Assembly (NCBI GenBank): GCA_039707465.1
Contig: CM077648.1
Coordinates: 29,391,119 to 29,455,118 of the forward strand
Reading direction: 5' to 3'
Source: Rhabdophis nuchalis
Taxonomy: Eukaryota > Chordata > Lepidosauria > Squamata > Natricidae
DNA length: 64,000 nucleotides
Part shown: one piece after another, positions 1 to 11,600 of the stretch
How positions within the stretch are numbered: the first letter of the stretch is position 1
How the letters are laid out: every line of letters begins with the position of its first letter
Translations under genes and position numbers: made by a program
Notes under the pieces: model-generated
Databases searched by the model: none
The model's input: only the letters and a program-made list of their open reading frames with translations
Told to the model about the DNA's origin: nothing

Positions 1-1089
1 CCTTGGTGTAGCCTATTGCTCCAGTCCCAATATGTAACAGGAGCAGTTCCCTAACACGAAGATCTGCTTCCCATACTTTCACCCTTCTTGAATCACCATT
101 CCTATCAGTTAAATCATGTATGGCAAGAGAAGAGATAGAAGTGAGCAAGGACTGGGCTTTTGGTGCCTATCTTCCAACCATGTAAAATGCCCTCTGTTTC
201 AAGAGATGCGTTTGAAGCAAAACAGCAGAGGGCAATGCAGGCAACAGAGAATGCTGTTTTCTAGGAGGAAAACACTTCAGTGCTGTCACACCGAAGAGCC
301 TACAGTCTGTAACTCTGTCCCTAAACTCAACCTCCAGCGAATATGCTTCACAACTCCACCCTAATTCTGATCCCAATCTTGCTGAAACTTGTACTCTTAG
401 CAGTCTGCATGCTCAACAGATAAATATGAAAGAAAACCTGAAATGCCCAAGTACACAACGTGAATTTCAGGGAGAACTCCAGGGAAAGAACAGTAAGGCT
501 ATTGTGAGCATAAGGTTGTAAGGCTGAATGTACTTGCAGCTACATTCTTATCATACTTCATCAGTCTACTGTATTGTTGGAAAAAAACACCCTACAGCCA
601 CCAGAGACTTAAATTTACAGATATCCGAACAGATAATTTTATTCTCCAGTTATATTATGCATAACCCTCCCCACCCAAAAAACCTGGCAGAAAGTTCTAT
701 GAACTTTGTAGTCCTTTGAAAAAAACAATCATGTAACAATATCTGTCTTCCCTATTTTCAGTCTAACTTCAAATGTTGAACACCATCTTAAACCATAATG
801 CTTGATTTTGGCTTAGTTGTAGGAATATAAAGATTGTGGTTTACAAATCTTGCGATTTGTAGTGAATCTCACTATTATAAATTAGTCAATAGCCATTGTT
901 AAAACAAACACGGCTAGTACCATGTGCGAATCCAATATGGGTGTGTTGTAGCTCACTTGTGCAACTCATAAGGAGTTCTGCAGTGATTAAAACTGGTCCC
1001 TATCTTGTTCGGTTGTTCAACAAGAAAGATGCAATTGTTTTCATATGGTTTCAATAAAAAGTAAGCTTGATCTAGAAATTTTATTTTGA
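1..1089. other. Upstream intergenic DNA, nothing recognised
   Basis: AT-rich sequence with short non-conserved open frames only. I see no exon, RNA gene or named repeat here. Confidence 0.5.
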
Positions 1090-1526
1090 AATAAAATGAT
1101 GATTAGGGGACTGGAGACTAAAACATGAAGAATGGTTGCAGAAACTGGGTATGTCTAGTTTAATAAAAAGAAGGACTAGGGGAGACATGATAGCAGTGTT
1201 CCAATATCTCAGGGGTTGCCACAAAGAAAAGGGAGTTAAGCTATTCTCCAAAGCACCTGAGGGCAGAACAAGAAGCAATGGGTGGAAACTAATCAAGGAG
1301 AGAAGCAACTTAGAACTGAGGAGAATTTCCTGACAGTTAGGACAATTAATCAGTGGAACAGCTTGTCTCCAGAAGTTGTGAATGCCCCAACACTGCAAGT
1401 CTTCAAGAAGATGTTGGATAGCCATTTGTCTGAAATGGTATAGGGTTTCCTGCCTAGGCAGGGAGTTGGACTAGATGACCTCGAAGGTCCCTTCCAACTC
1501 TGCTATTGTATTGTATTGTATTGTAT
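1090..1526 (+). mobile_element. CR1 LINE 3' end with ATTGT microsatellite tail
   Basis: Degenerate end of a CR1 reverse-transcriptase ORF (frames include NFLTVRTINQWNSL and APTLQVFKKMLDSHLSEM), then the conserved 3' tail containing TTGGACTAGATGACC and the terminal (ATTGT)n run at about 1504-1526. Several frameshifts and stops; not coding. Confidence 0.88.
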
Positions 1527-1719
1527 AAATTTTAAAGTATAGTTTCTCTTCAATTAACCATAAAAATATACTAATTGAGACATTGGATGATTAATTATTG
1601 TAAAAGAAATATATGATACTGCGTTTAATTTTTAGTCCTTTTAAGCATAAATTTAAACAGTATAACTGAAGTTGTAAGACCTCTCTTTATAGGCCATTAA
1701 TGCAGCAGAAATGTTGAGC

Positions 1720-1930
1720 AGCATGATGGTCTACTGGTGAAGATGCTGTCCCACTTGGAAGGTTGAGAGTTCAATCCTAGGTAGTGGCAGATATTTCTCT
1801 CCTAGGGCGCAAAGAAAAAAATATATCTGTGAACTCCACAGGAAAGGCATCTGGCCAGTAAACGTCCAGCTCCATCCAATCGCTCTGACTCCACCACAAA
1901 TTAAGGGATTACAGGGTCATAAAAAAGGAA
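1720..1930 (+). mobile_element. tRNA-derived SINE
   Basis: The head has tRNA-promoter-like boxes (A-like GGTCTACTGGTGAAGATGC, B-like GAGTTCAATCC) followed by a body containing CATCTGGCCAGTAAA. A second copy in the opposite orientation lies at 38024-38200. Confidence 0.6.
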
Positions 1931-2687
1931 TGTTTAATGCTGAAATGTATCAGCATTAATGATCATTAAAATTATATTTTATAAATGCTACATGTTAAAT
2001 TATGAATGTTATTATCTGTGCTATCTACTCAACACCATTGGATATATCTTGAATCTTTCCTAATACAGACATGGAAGTGCTTCACCTCAAATAAAACATT
2101 GCTTATTTAGTCATTTAAATTTATTGTAGTCATCCACCTCAGCAGACCTTGAATAGCTTACAAACTCCAAAAACAATCAAAACAGATAAACTCTGAGTTG
2201 TATTCTAGGGATAGTAGTGAACATAAATATGACAATAGTAATGTTTATTGAGGAATGTAGAGAAACTTATAGTTCAACATTGGAGTGCCTGTTTGATCAT
2301 GTATCATCATATTTGAAATGGGCAAATCATTAGCTAAATCCCTTTCTTCAAAGCCATAGTTTTCTTAACTATTGCTCTTAACTATTCTACAAAGGCATAG
2401 TTTTCCTAACTATTTCTTTTTGATTAAAACCATAATGAGTTAATTTAACATTACACAATAAGCTGTAAAACATAACTTACAAGTCGTAATAACTGGGATG
2501 GCAATAACTGCTAAGCCAAAATCAAACTAATCATATTATAGATTAATCCAGTGGTTTGAACCCATCTTTCAACCTCATTAATCTTGTGGCTGTTGAATGC
2601 ATTTATTGATTGATGTATTTGTAATGAATATGCAGACTTTCAGGAAAACCTTTTACTAAAGCAATAAGCAAAAGCTGATTAAAGCAG
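1931..2687. other. Intergenic DNA, nothing recognised
   Basis: AT-rich; contains only a small imperfect local duplication around 2355-2420 (CATAGTTTTC-TAACTATT). No gene or named element seen. Confidence 0.4.
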
Positions 2688-2692
2688 AAAAG

Positions 2693-2922
2693 TGTTGGTG
2701 AGAAATTGGCCGAGCCAAGGGGGAGAGGTTAAATGGGGAATTGGTCTGCAATCCTTACGTTGACATAAGAGGGCAAAGTCTGACCACCACCCCTTTGAAT
2801 GCTATTGAACCTTATATAATCTGGACAAAAGCCAGTCTGAGAAGATTCCTGTGTCATAGGTTTGAGCAATAAAATAGCTAATTGAACTCTTCAGGTGAGG
2901 ATTTGCTTGTTCGTAAGTGACA
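2693..2922 (+). mobile_element. Solo LTR, family 1
   Basis: A 230-bp segment beginning TGTTGGTGAG and ending AGTGACA, flanked by a perfect 5-bp duplication AAAAG (2688-2692 and 2923-2927). It holds a TATA-like TTATATAAT and a polyadenylation signal GCAATAAAA near its 3' third. The shared block GAGAAGATTCCTGTG and the region around the AATAAA recur at 29930-30168. No internal viral or retrotransposon gene is present, so it is a recombined solo LTR. Assignment to a retrovirus or another LTR family cannot be made from the LTR alone. Confidence 0.75.
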
Positions 2923-2927
2923 AAAAG

Positions 2928-4699
2928 AGATGCAAGAACATCAAAGGCCTCTTGGCATGGCACTGCTAAGCCCAAAAGTTTTGTTAGTGGGAATTGATAG
3001 GATCATCTCATCATTGGTCATGTCAATGCCCATCTTCAGCTGCTGCAGCAGCCCTGCCCCTATCTGAAGCACTAAGACCTTTTATTATCCTCTTTACACA
3101 CAGGCTATTGCACTGGCCTTTGAAGAGCGTTTGAAAACTACAACTGGCACAAAGTGTATCAGCTCAGTTAAGGGGCAAGGATTAATGTCTAAGGGCTTAT
3201 TATGCCGGTACTCAAGGCTCTGCATGTGTTACCAAAAGGCTTCTGAATACAAATCAGAATGTTGAGTTTTGACCTATGAAGTCCTTTGGTAGGATTAAGG
3301 GCTTGCACTAAAGCATTTTCAGGACTCCCTTCTCTGGCAAGACTCAGCTCATCCTGTACATATATCACAGAAAAAGCTGCTGACAATCTCATATTTTCAT
3401 GAATCATGGGAAGGAGGGAGGGAGGGAGTTGAAAACTATAGGACAATGGCCATGACAATGGTAGCACCAACACTATGAATAGATTAATATTATTTGTGAT
3501 ATTCATCTAGAAAATATTAAAAACAGAATTATTCCAAAATGCCCTCAGGAATTTAATGATTTATTGCCATTAATATAATTGCATCCTGATCAGGCTGTGG
3601 AGTATCTATCATATAATCCCATGATAAGGATTTTAATATTAATATTATGAATATATTAGTATTATATTTATTGTGGATCTTTTATTGTTTGTAGCAGTAT
3701 CTGTTCTGTGGGCATCTCCTGTAAACTGTCATAAATTGAAAGAAGCTGATGTGTTTATTTAATCAACTTTTAAAAATATCACCTTAATATCACCTTAAAC
3801 TTAAAATCTCTGGTTTCCAGTAATCCAAATGGCAACTGACTTGGAGTTAAATGACATCCTAAACTGAAGATTTTGACTTCTAAATTATGTGCAAAAGGAA
3901 CCTAGATTTATTCGTGGTTTTTTTTAAATGCTTTTCTCATGGAACTAATTAACAAAAGAAAAGCCTCTTTGCTTACAATGGTGTTAATTAGCTGATGCAA
4001 CTTCAATAATAAGATCAAAGGAGAGGGGGAGAGGTGTGGGGCGGAGGGAGAAATATGTAAAGCCAATTCATTGATGATCAAAACTGGGGGAAATGCAGAC
4101 AAATCTATATAGCTCAGAAGCAGAGCATTGGCATGTCATGCAGCAGATGCAGGGTCAGCCTTAAGGCAGGACCAGAAAATGCTTTCCTGCATCTACTAAT
4201 CCGTATTTATTGGTTAATGGTCTATCTTGCTAAAAGGTAGCCTCCTGCATAACAAATGAGGAGGAAACTAATCATACAGAAGGAGCTGGATAACAAAGCA
4301 GCACCCAGCCCCATACGTTCCTGAGTTGGTGTTTATACAATTTGGAGGGTCTCAACTTTAGTGTATTATATCCACAGTGACCCACATTATATTGTTTTTA
4401 ACCCTTTCTCTCTCTCTTAAATACCATGATCTGGATAGCATTCAGGTTTTGAAGACACAAGAGGACGGGGAGAGAGATACTCCTAGGGAGGTTTCACTGT
4501 TCACTTTTTTTCAGTTGAATCAGTGCTTTTCCGGGAACCTTTTGCAATTGTTTTCTTGTTTGATAGGCCCAAACCGAATTACATCACTTCCTAAAAGTAA
4601 CTGAACGTAGCACATCTTCCTAAGGCATCTTACACATCTACCACAGAAAGCAATAAGCAGGAAATGTGCAAAAGAATGAAAGCAGTGTCACCTCTGCTT
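2928..4699. other. DNA upstream of TMEM154 exon 1
   Basis: Holds the TMEM154 promoter if exon 1 is the first exon. It is AT-rich with no CpG island and no clear TATA box near 4712. GGAA cores (for example AGCAGGAAATG near 4660) could be ETS-type sites, which would suit expression in immune cells, but this is weak. A GGGA run lies at about 3411-3428. Confidence 0.35.
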
Positions 4700-4711
4700 T
4701 AGAGAAGTAAC

Positions 4712-4775
4712 ATGAATAAGTACAACTTTTGGTTGTCCTTCTTTCTGTTGCTGAGTGGAGTATCTGACTTCCACG
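4712..4775 (+). CDS. TMEM154: TMEM154 exon 1 (signal peptide)
   Basis: Encodes 21 residues starting MNKYNFWLSFFLLLSG, a short basic N-region and hydrophobic core of a signal peptide, with cleavage likely near G16-S18. The exon ends in a consensus donor (G then GTAAGT) in phase 1, and its single leftover G joins the AG that opens exon 2 to make GAG (Glu22). The start is supported by an A at -3 and by an in-frame TAG at 4700-4702, so translation cannot begin further upstream in this exon. The 5' end of the exon, and whether an earlier non-coding exon exists, cannot be read from the sequence. The exon is too short for ordinary ORF calling. Confidence 0.88.
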
Positions 4776-7700
4776 GTAAGTAGGAACATGCCTTCTGCAT
4801 TGTTAAGAATAATCATGCAGACAATATTATGCTCCGGGCTATAGAACTGTTTTTGATGTGTCACACCCAGAAAATCTGGTCCCTGCAAAGACTATACAAG
4901 CCTGCACCATTTCTTTCACTGTTGTTTCCCAACTGCATGCTGACTTGTCTTTCCATGGATCCAGTTTGAACTACAAATCCAAGGTGTGTTAATCTGTGAA
5001 TGAATTTTATGTTTCTGACCCACTGTTAACTGTGCTTCAGGTATTGATTCACTTGGATTTTTTTTTAAATGTCTGTATTCCTATTATTATAATATACTCT
5101 TAATAAATACAGGTAATTTCTTTTTCTAAGTTGATTTAGAAAAAGGAAACACTGTGCTATTTAGGAAACACTGTGCTATTTATATTTTAGAGGCAAATGA
5201 AACAAAACTGAAATGATCTACTAACATGATTGGTAGAATACATATAACTGTAAGGAAGGATTAAGTTCCTAAAATGATATATAAAGTGAAGCATTGCTAT
5301 TTAAGATAGTATAATTTAAAAGATGTGTATTTAACTTTCAGATAGGCATTCTGTCAAAAAACAACAAAAATGTGTTGGGTGGTTTTTTTTGTTCCAGATA
5401 AAAATCATTAGAAACATTATTTTCATTTCATATATGTAGCAATATATACATAACCAAGTTTTTCTAATTTGTTTCCAAAGCAACAGATTGTAAACACCAT
5501 CATCTGTGGCCAGACTGATGTAATCTAATCTAATCAAATGTGCAGATCATAACGGTTGGGAAGGCTGGACCAAACATTTTTATATTAAAATATTATTTGC
5601 TTTTCCTTTTAATTTTAAAACAATTATCTATAAAAGGACTATAAATATACTATATCTACATTAAGCAAATGCCTAAATTAGATGAGACATTTGGTTTCCT
5701 AATATTTACAGATTTACCTCTCAATTGTTATGAAAGAAAAATATATATCTAAAAGTTAACTGCAGAGGACAAAATATACCAGTCTGCTTCATGTCTTTCA
5801 CTGCTGTAGATGTCATCATTTTTACCTGCTGAGTTACTTTCTACACGTCTAAGCTTGCTGTTTAGAATAAAAGCAGTATCGGAGCATATAGCCCTAATGC
5901 TATGTAGACAACTGTTTTGTAGTTTGGACTATTCTTGTATTGTACAAATCGAAACAGCAGTTCTTGAAGGCTACAGGAACAGAACCTCTGATTGGATGAT
6001 ATCACAGCAATTGGTGGCACTAAACTTTCTGGCCCTTTTGTTGTGAAATAGCTTAAATCAGATTTAAAGGCTGAAATAGGCACCTTATCACAGTATTCTT
6101 ACACATTCATTTTGTTCTTAATTTAGCAAGAAAGTATAGAGAGGAATGGAGAGAGGCAGGATGTTCACATCCACCCATTGGCCACTCACAACTAATTAAA
6201 ATTAAGAATATAATATTCAGGTCATAAATACTTATCTGATATTGTTTATTCGTCACCTTTTAATTGCAATTCACATTAGCTTTTATCATACATGAATCTC
6301 TCCGTCCTCTGCACTTGCAAAGTGGTATAGTATAAACAAGTGACTATATAAAGACCGAATGTATAAATGTTTGTCCATGTTATCACTACATTCTTATGAC
6401 AGATATTATAAGCTTGTAAACTTTTTAAGCTGTTAAAGGAGATTCTTTAAAAGGGGACGTTCAAAAGAATAACAAAAGAATGCAGTTCTTGGTCAGGATA
6501 AAATGGATAAAGATTATTTATTTATTTAATTTTATTTATTTGACATACAAATCAAAATAGTTTATGCAAACATGGAGACAATGTAATATGCCTTTCTATG
6601 AAAACTGAAGAGAATGTCATATCAGAATAGACAAGCGTGAAAAGCCCTGATAAGAAGAACCTGAAAATTTCAAGGTATCTAGGTTTAATAGCATTGCATC
6701 ACTCTGCTTAAATATATTAGATCACAGGTGTTAAACTCGCGGTTTCACGTTGCTGTCACATGATGTATCACAACGTTTTCCCCCTTCACGGAGCTGGGAT
6801 GGGCATGTCCTGCACATGGTGCATCCGGCCCGCAGATCACCAATTTGATACCCCTGAATTAGATCAATGCCATGGTTTGGGTCACTTCATGATGAAACAC
6901 ACTTCATATATTCATCTGTTGGATCAAACTGAACAACTATTAGAGGTGTACCTGAAGGTTACCCATTTGGGCTACAAACCATTTGGAAGGTTTCTTGCCT
7001 TCACATTCTACCTATTCTGAGATTCAACCCTTTGCTGAAATTCTGTCCTCACTGCTCATGCAGAGATAAAGTTCACGTATAGCTGATCAAGGATAAATAG
7101 GCTTAAAAGTCCCTAGTGGGTTCCACAGGTTTAAGATTGTTTTTCATGTGGGGAACTGGAACTTCCCTTTCCTTTGCAGCCTCTGCTGTTCCCCATTTGG
7201 GCCTGGAGTTTGTGAGATCTTTAAAATAAGACATAGAAGGAAGTAAGCAAGGAAGTCAAAAGTAATTCACCATAATGTGCGAAGAAGAGCAGAATGAAGC
7301 TTATTGTTTTAGCAGGTAAACAAGGGGAAAGAGAAGTATCTATATTGGGTGTCTTTTAAAACGGGCTATTTACTTGACCTTGTGCAAAAAAAGAGAGAGC
7401 TTGAAATCAATATTTTCTTCATTTAAAAAAAAAATCTTATTAAAGCACTGTAATGTAGTGCTGCATATGCATTTATTAATCTGATCTTATGGCTTAGTGT
7501 GTTAAGCAAAAATATTGTGAATTTCTACTTGGTCTGGAGGAGCAGCAAGTTTCATGTCTTCAATCCAGATAGGTTCAGTCCAAGATAAAGGAACTGGGTA
7601 GTAGCTCCTGCTCACTTCCAGATAATGAAAAAGAGACTTTTTATGTGTGCAAAGAGTATTATCTGCATCTGGGACCTTTTGCTTCCACGAGGACTCAAAC

Positions 7701-8604
7701 TGTCCACTGTCAGGATTCTAGCTCACACAAAAGTAATTGCTGATAGGATTGAAATTTGCACAACCAACATCTATACTGTAAGCATGAATCTTCCTTTTTC
7801 ACATCACTCCTTCAACTGTTTATTTTTCTAAGAACAATGTAATGATGGCTTTTTAAGGGCAGGAGATGTTGATTCACCTAGAACAGGGGTGGGCAAACTT
7901 TGCAACTTTAAGTCTGAAGGACTTCAGCTCCCAGAATTGGGAGCTAAAGTCCTTCAGACTTAAAGTTGCAAAGTTTGCCTACCCCTGACCTAGAATGTTT
8001 ATACCTGTAGAATGCTGAGAGAAGGATGCATTTCTAGCTTGTAATCACTGCAGCTTGGAACTCATAGGCTGGGATGCTTTGCTGTGTAAATAATTAATTT
8101 CAGATGGAAAGCTTTTATATGTGGGGGAAACAGGGGTTTTATTTTTTATTAAAAATTAATTAATATATTTAGCTTATTTTATCATGACTATCCCAAGGCC
8201 AACATGCATACAAGTACATATTTAATTCGAAAACTACAAAGATTGCAAACAGGGTCACATATACTTGTGCATCCACTTCAGGGATGCGTTACTAGCTTCT
8301 TTTACTGACGGTTTACTCAGGGATGCGCTTTGGGTGCGCGGGCACTTGATGCGCACAACACACACATGCGCAATAGTAAAAAAATGCTTCTGCGCATGTA
8401 AGGAAGTAAAAAACGAGTTGGTGCCACTCAGTGGTGGGTTTCAAATTTTTTAGAACCTACTCTGTAGGTGTGGCCTATTTTATGGGCATGGCTTGGCAGC
8501 CATGTGATAGGGTGGGAGTGGCCACCTTTTAAAATGTGGTGAAACTCATTTAACAACGCTCTTGCTTAGCAGCCAAAATTTTTGACTCAATTGTGATGAT
8601 AAAT

Positions 8605-8672
<68 letters not shown>

Positions 8673-11600
8673 TCCTTCCTTCCTTCCTTCCTTCCTTCCT
8701 TCCTTTCCTTCCCGTTGGGTCACTGGCAGCGGCGGGCCAGATTTACTTCCAGGTACGCCAGTGGAACCTCCTCTCACCGGTTCTCTAAATTTCACCAACC
8801 GGCTCTCGCGAGTAGGCGCGAGCCTGCAGAAACCCACCACTGATGCCACTGATATAACCAATTTGAGTGCATGGGCAGCTCAGTTACTACCTACTCGTCC
8901 GAACCTGTATGAACCGGTAGGAACCCACCTCTGATCCATTTGCACACAACTATTATTATACCATTTACATGTGCTTCACTGGTCTCCATACTGTAGGTCA
9001 GTCTCCCAGGACCCATTGCAGAATATGTTTGCTCACTCCTATCATGCATTTCCTGCTGTTAAGAATCCATACTCCAGTCTCTATCAGACAGATGATCATG
9101 AATGGCAGGAGGAGATCACTTGGATACAGAAAAAAGGGACATATATTTGATTAGGATGGCACCAGACTGACAGGAAAAATAAGAATTCTTCCTGTCCGGC
9201 ATGAATAGGATTTAATTGAAATGAAGAAGCTTGCCAGTAACTGGACTTTAGCAATAGCAATAGCACTTAGACTTATATAATGCTTTACAGTACTTTACAG
9301 CCCTCTCTGCTGCTGACAGAATCAGCCTATTGCCCACAACAATCTGAGTCCTCATTTTACCCACCTCGGAAGGATGGAAAGCTGAGTCAACCTTGAGCCT
9401 GGTGAGAATTGAACTGCCAAATTGCAGGCAGCCGGCAGTCAGCAGAAATAGCCTGCAGTACTGTACTCTTATCACTGCACCACCGTGGTTCATGTTAACA
9501 AAGGTTTGGTCAACATGTTTGTGGGGAAATCTCCCCTGTCATTATTGCCAAGACTTGCCTGCTGCACCCGCCATTAGTTACTCTGTAATCATTGCCCTGT
9601 CACTGTCTGGCGCTCTTTCTTCCCTTTGACCCTTGTCATCATCACACATACCATGACAGCTAAGATCTTTTTGAAAGGCTAGATTGATCAATCTGCAAGT
9701 GAGTATGCTTAAATGAGACTGAGACAAGGAGGGACAGGGGCATACTAGTTAAATGTGTTTTTCCTTCTACAAAGGCGCATCAAGCAGCTCTTAATTGCAG
9801 ACTGCCTACTCATAATCTAAACAAGGAACAGGCAACCTGGTGCTGTAAACATATTTCAGACATTGACCTCCATCTTCTTCAGAAAGGATGGCCAATAGCA
9901 ACAGATTGTGGGAATTATCTAAAATATCTGGTCCATATGCAACTTTACATATTTTCTTCAGAATGACATGACTTTTCAAGAGGCCCATTTGGTGACAGAC
10001 AGCTTTACCAAACAATTTATGAATTGGCTAGGTAAAGTTTTCTCTGGAGAGACATGCAACTATATTCATATAGTTGGATTTTATTGATCACTTATGGGAT
10101 GAATTCCAATAAATTGGCCAATGTAATTGTAATAGTTTTAATTCACTCTTAGTGAATTCATTTGATATGTGGAATTCTGTTCTCAAAGAAAGATGGATAA
10201 AGTTATCCTAGTCATATAGTCAGAAGATCTTTAACCATAATATTGGTATGCTGCAGCAATCAACTGTGGCATTCTTTTATCTCTTTTCCCCAGCTTTCCC
10301 TAAGCATCTGGTATGGATGGGGAGTGACAGAGCTCAGACTGAAGTTATTTTGGGAGCAATTAATTTGCAAAGTGTCTGAAGTATGTGTTGCTGTTGAAGG
10401 CAAGAATAAATATTTACTTCTCACCAACAGTAACATCAAACTTTCAGAATGCATTTTGAATTCAATACTTGGAGAGAAAGGATTTATTATCATGGTGCAT
10501 TATTTATTAATATATCAGAATACCTTTTGTAAAAGATTTTTTCATTGATTTCTCTTTTTTACAGATCCAGATCCAGAATTTTGTTAGCAATAAAGTTTTT
10601 GCTATGAATTTGAAAGTCTGTTTTTTCCTGACTAATTGCAGTTATTTCAGAAACGATCTGTATTTGTGTGTGTACACACCAGTGGTGGGATTAACTTACC
10701 TTCCCTACTAATTCACAAATGTGAGCGTGCATGTGACACCACCTTCTGTGCATGCACAGTGCTCACGCATTACATTGGAGTGGGTGGGCAGAGCTCCTGT
10801 CGGTACCGGTTCGCCTGAACCAGAGAGAACCAGCTGAATACCACCTCTGATACACACCCATGTGTGTACAAGTTTCATTTGTTCATTCTTACAAAAATCA
10901 GAGGGAACCACACAATACTAGTACATATAAAACTAAATGAGTAAAGATTTGCTCAGTAGTTCAGTTATTTAAAACAAGCTTTTTGGTATCTGAAAATTTA
11001 GATTTCTAATGTCCTAGAAAAAAAAAGGGTTGGTGGTGGAAATAAATCAGTACCCACAAAGACTGGTTTGGCTTATCCCCTAAACATTATTTGCTTTTTC
11101 TATTAATACCCACTTCTGTATGTTCTCACAGAAAGTTTGAGAGAGTAAAGACGGGGATTATTTATTATTGTAGGAAGTGCAAGAAACTCAAGATCAGAAA
11201 TATTGAGAGTTTCTTTCATTGCTTAAAATACTCTTGCTTGAAAATGGATTGGAAGTAAACTTATATGGCAAGGATTTTTTATGAGATACCTAAGCAGAAT
11301 GCAAATGCTCACATATTTGGTTTAAAAATATGAAAATCACATAAATGTATCACTTGAGTGAAAAAGCAAATAATACTCAAATGCTAAATTAAACTTCAAA
11401 AACAAACATGAAAAAATTGCCTTCTATGTGTGCATGTACTTAACTGAAAAACTTCCAGTAATTTACCTGCTTGTTTTTTTAATTCAACTTTTTGTCACTG
11501 TCTACTGAGGTTTGTACAAGTTGGGTTTAATTTCTTTTCCCCGAATGCTTTGTAGTTATTCACAAAAAGGACATTCAACTGGACAATCCAACATCAAGAT

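Larger units (their letters stand above)
8279..8933. mobile_element. Outer hAT element interrupted by a second hAT
   Basis: Left end CAGGGATGCG, right end GGAACCCACCTCTG, flanked by ATCCACTT (8271-8278) and ATCCATTT (8934-8941). Removing the inner insertion leaves about 233 bp. The right terminus matches the family of the element at 42108-42237. Confidence 0.6.
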
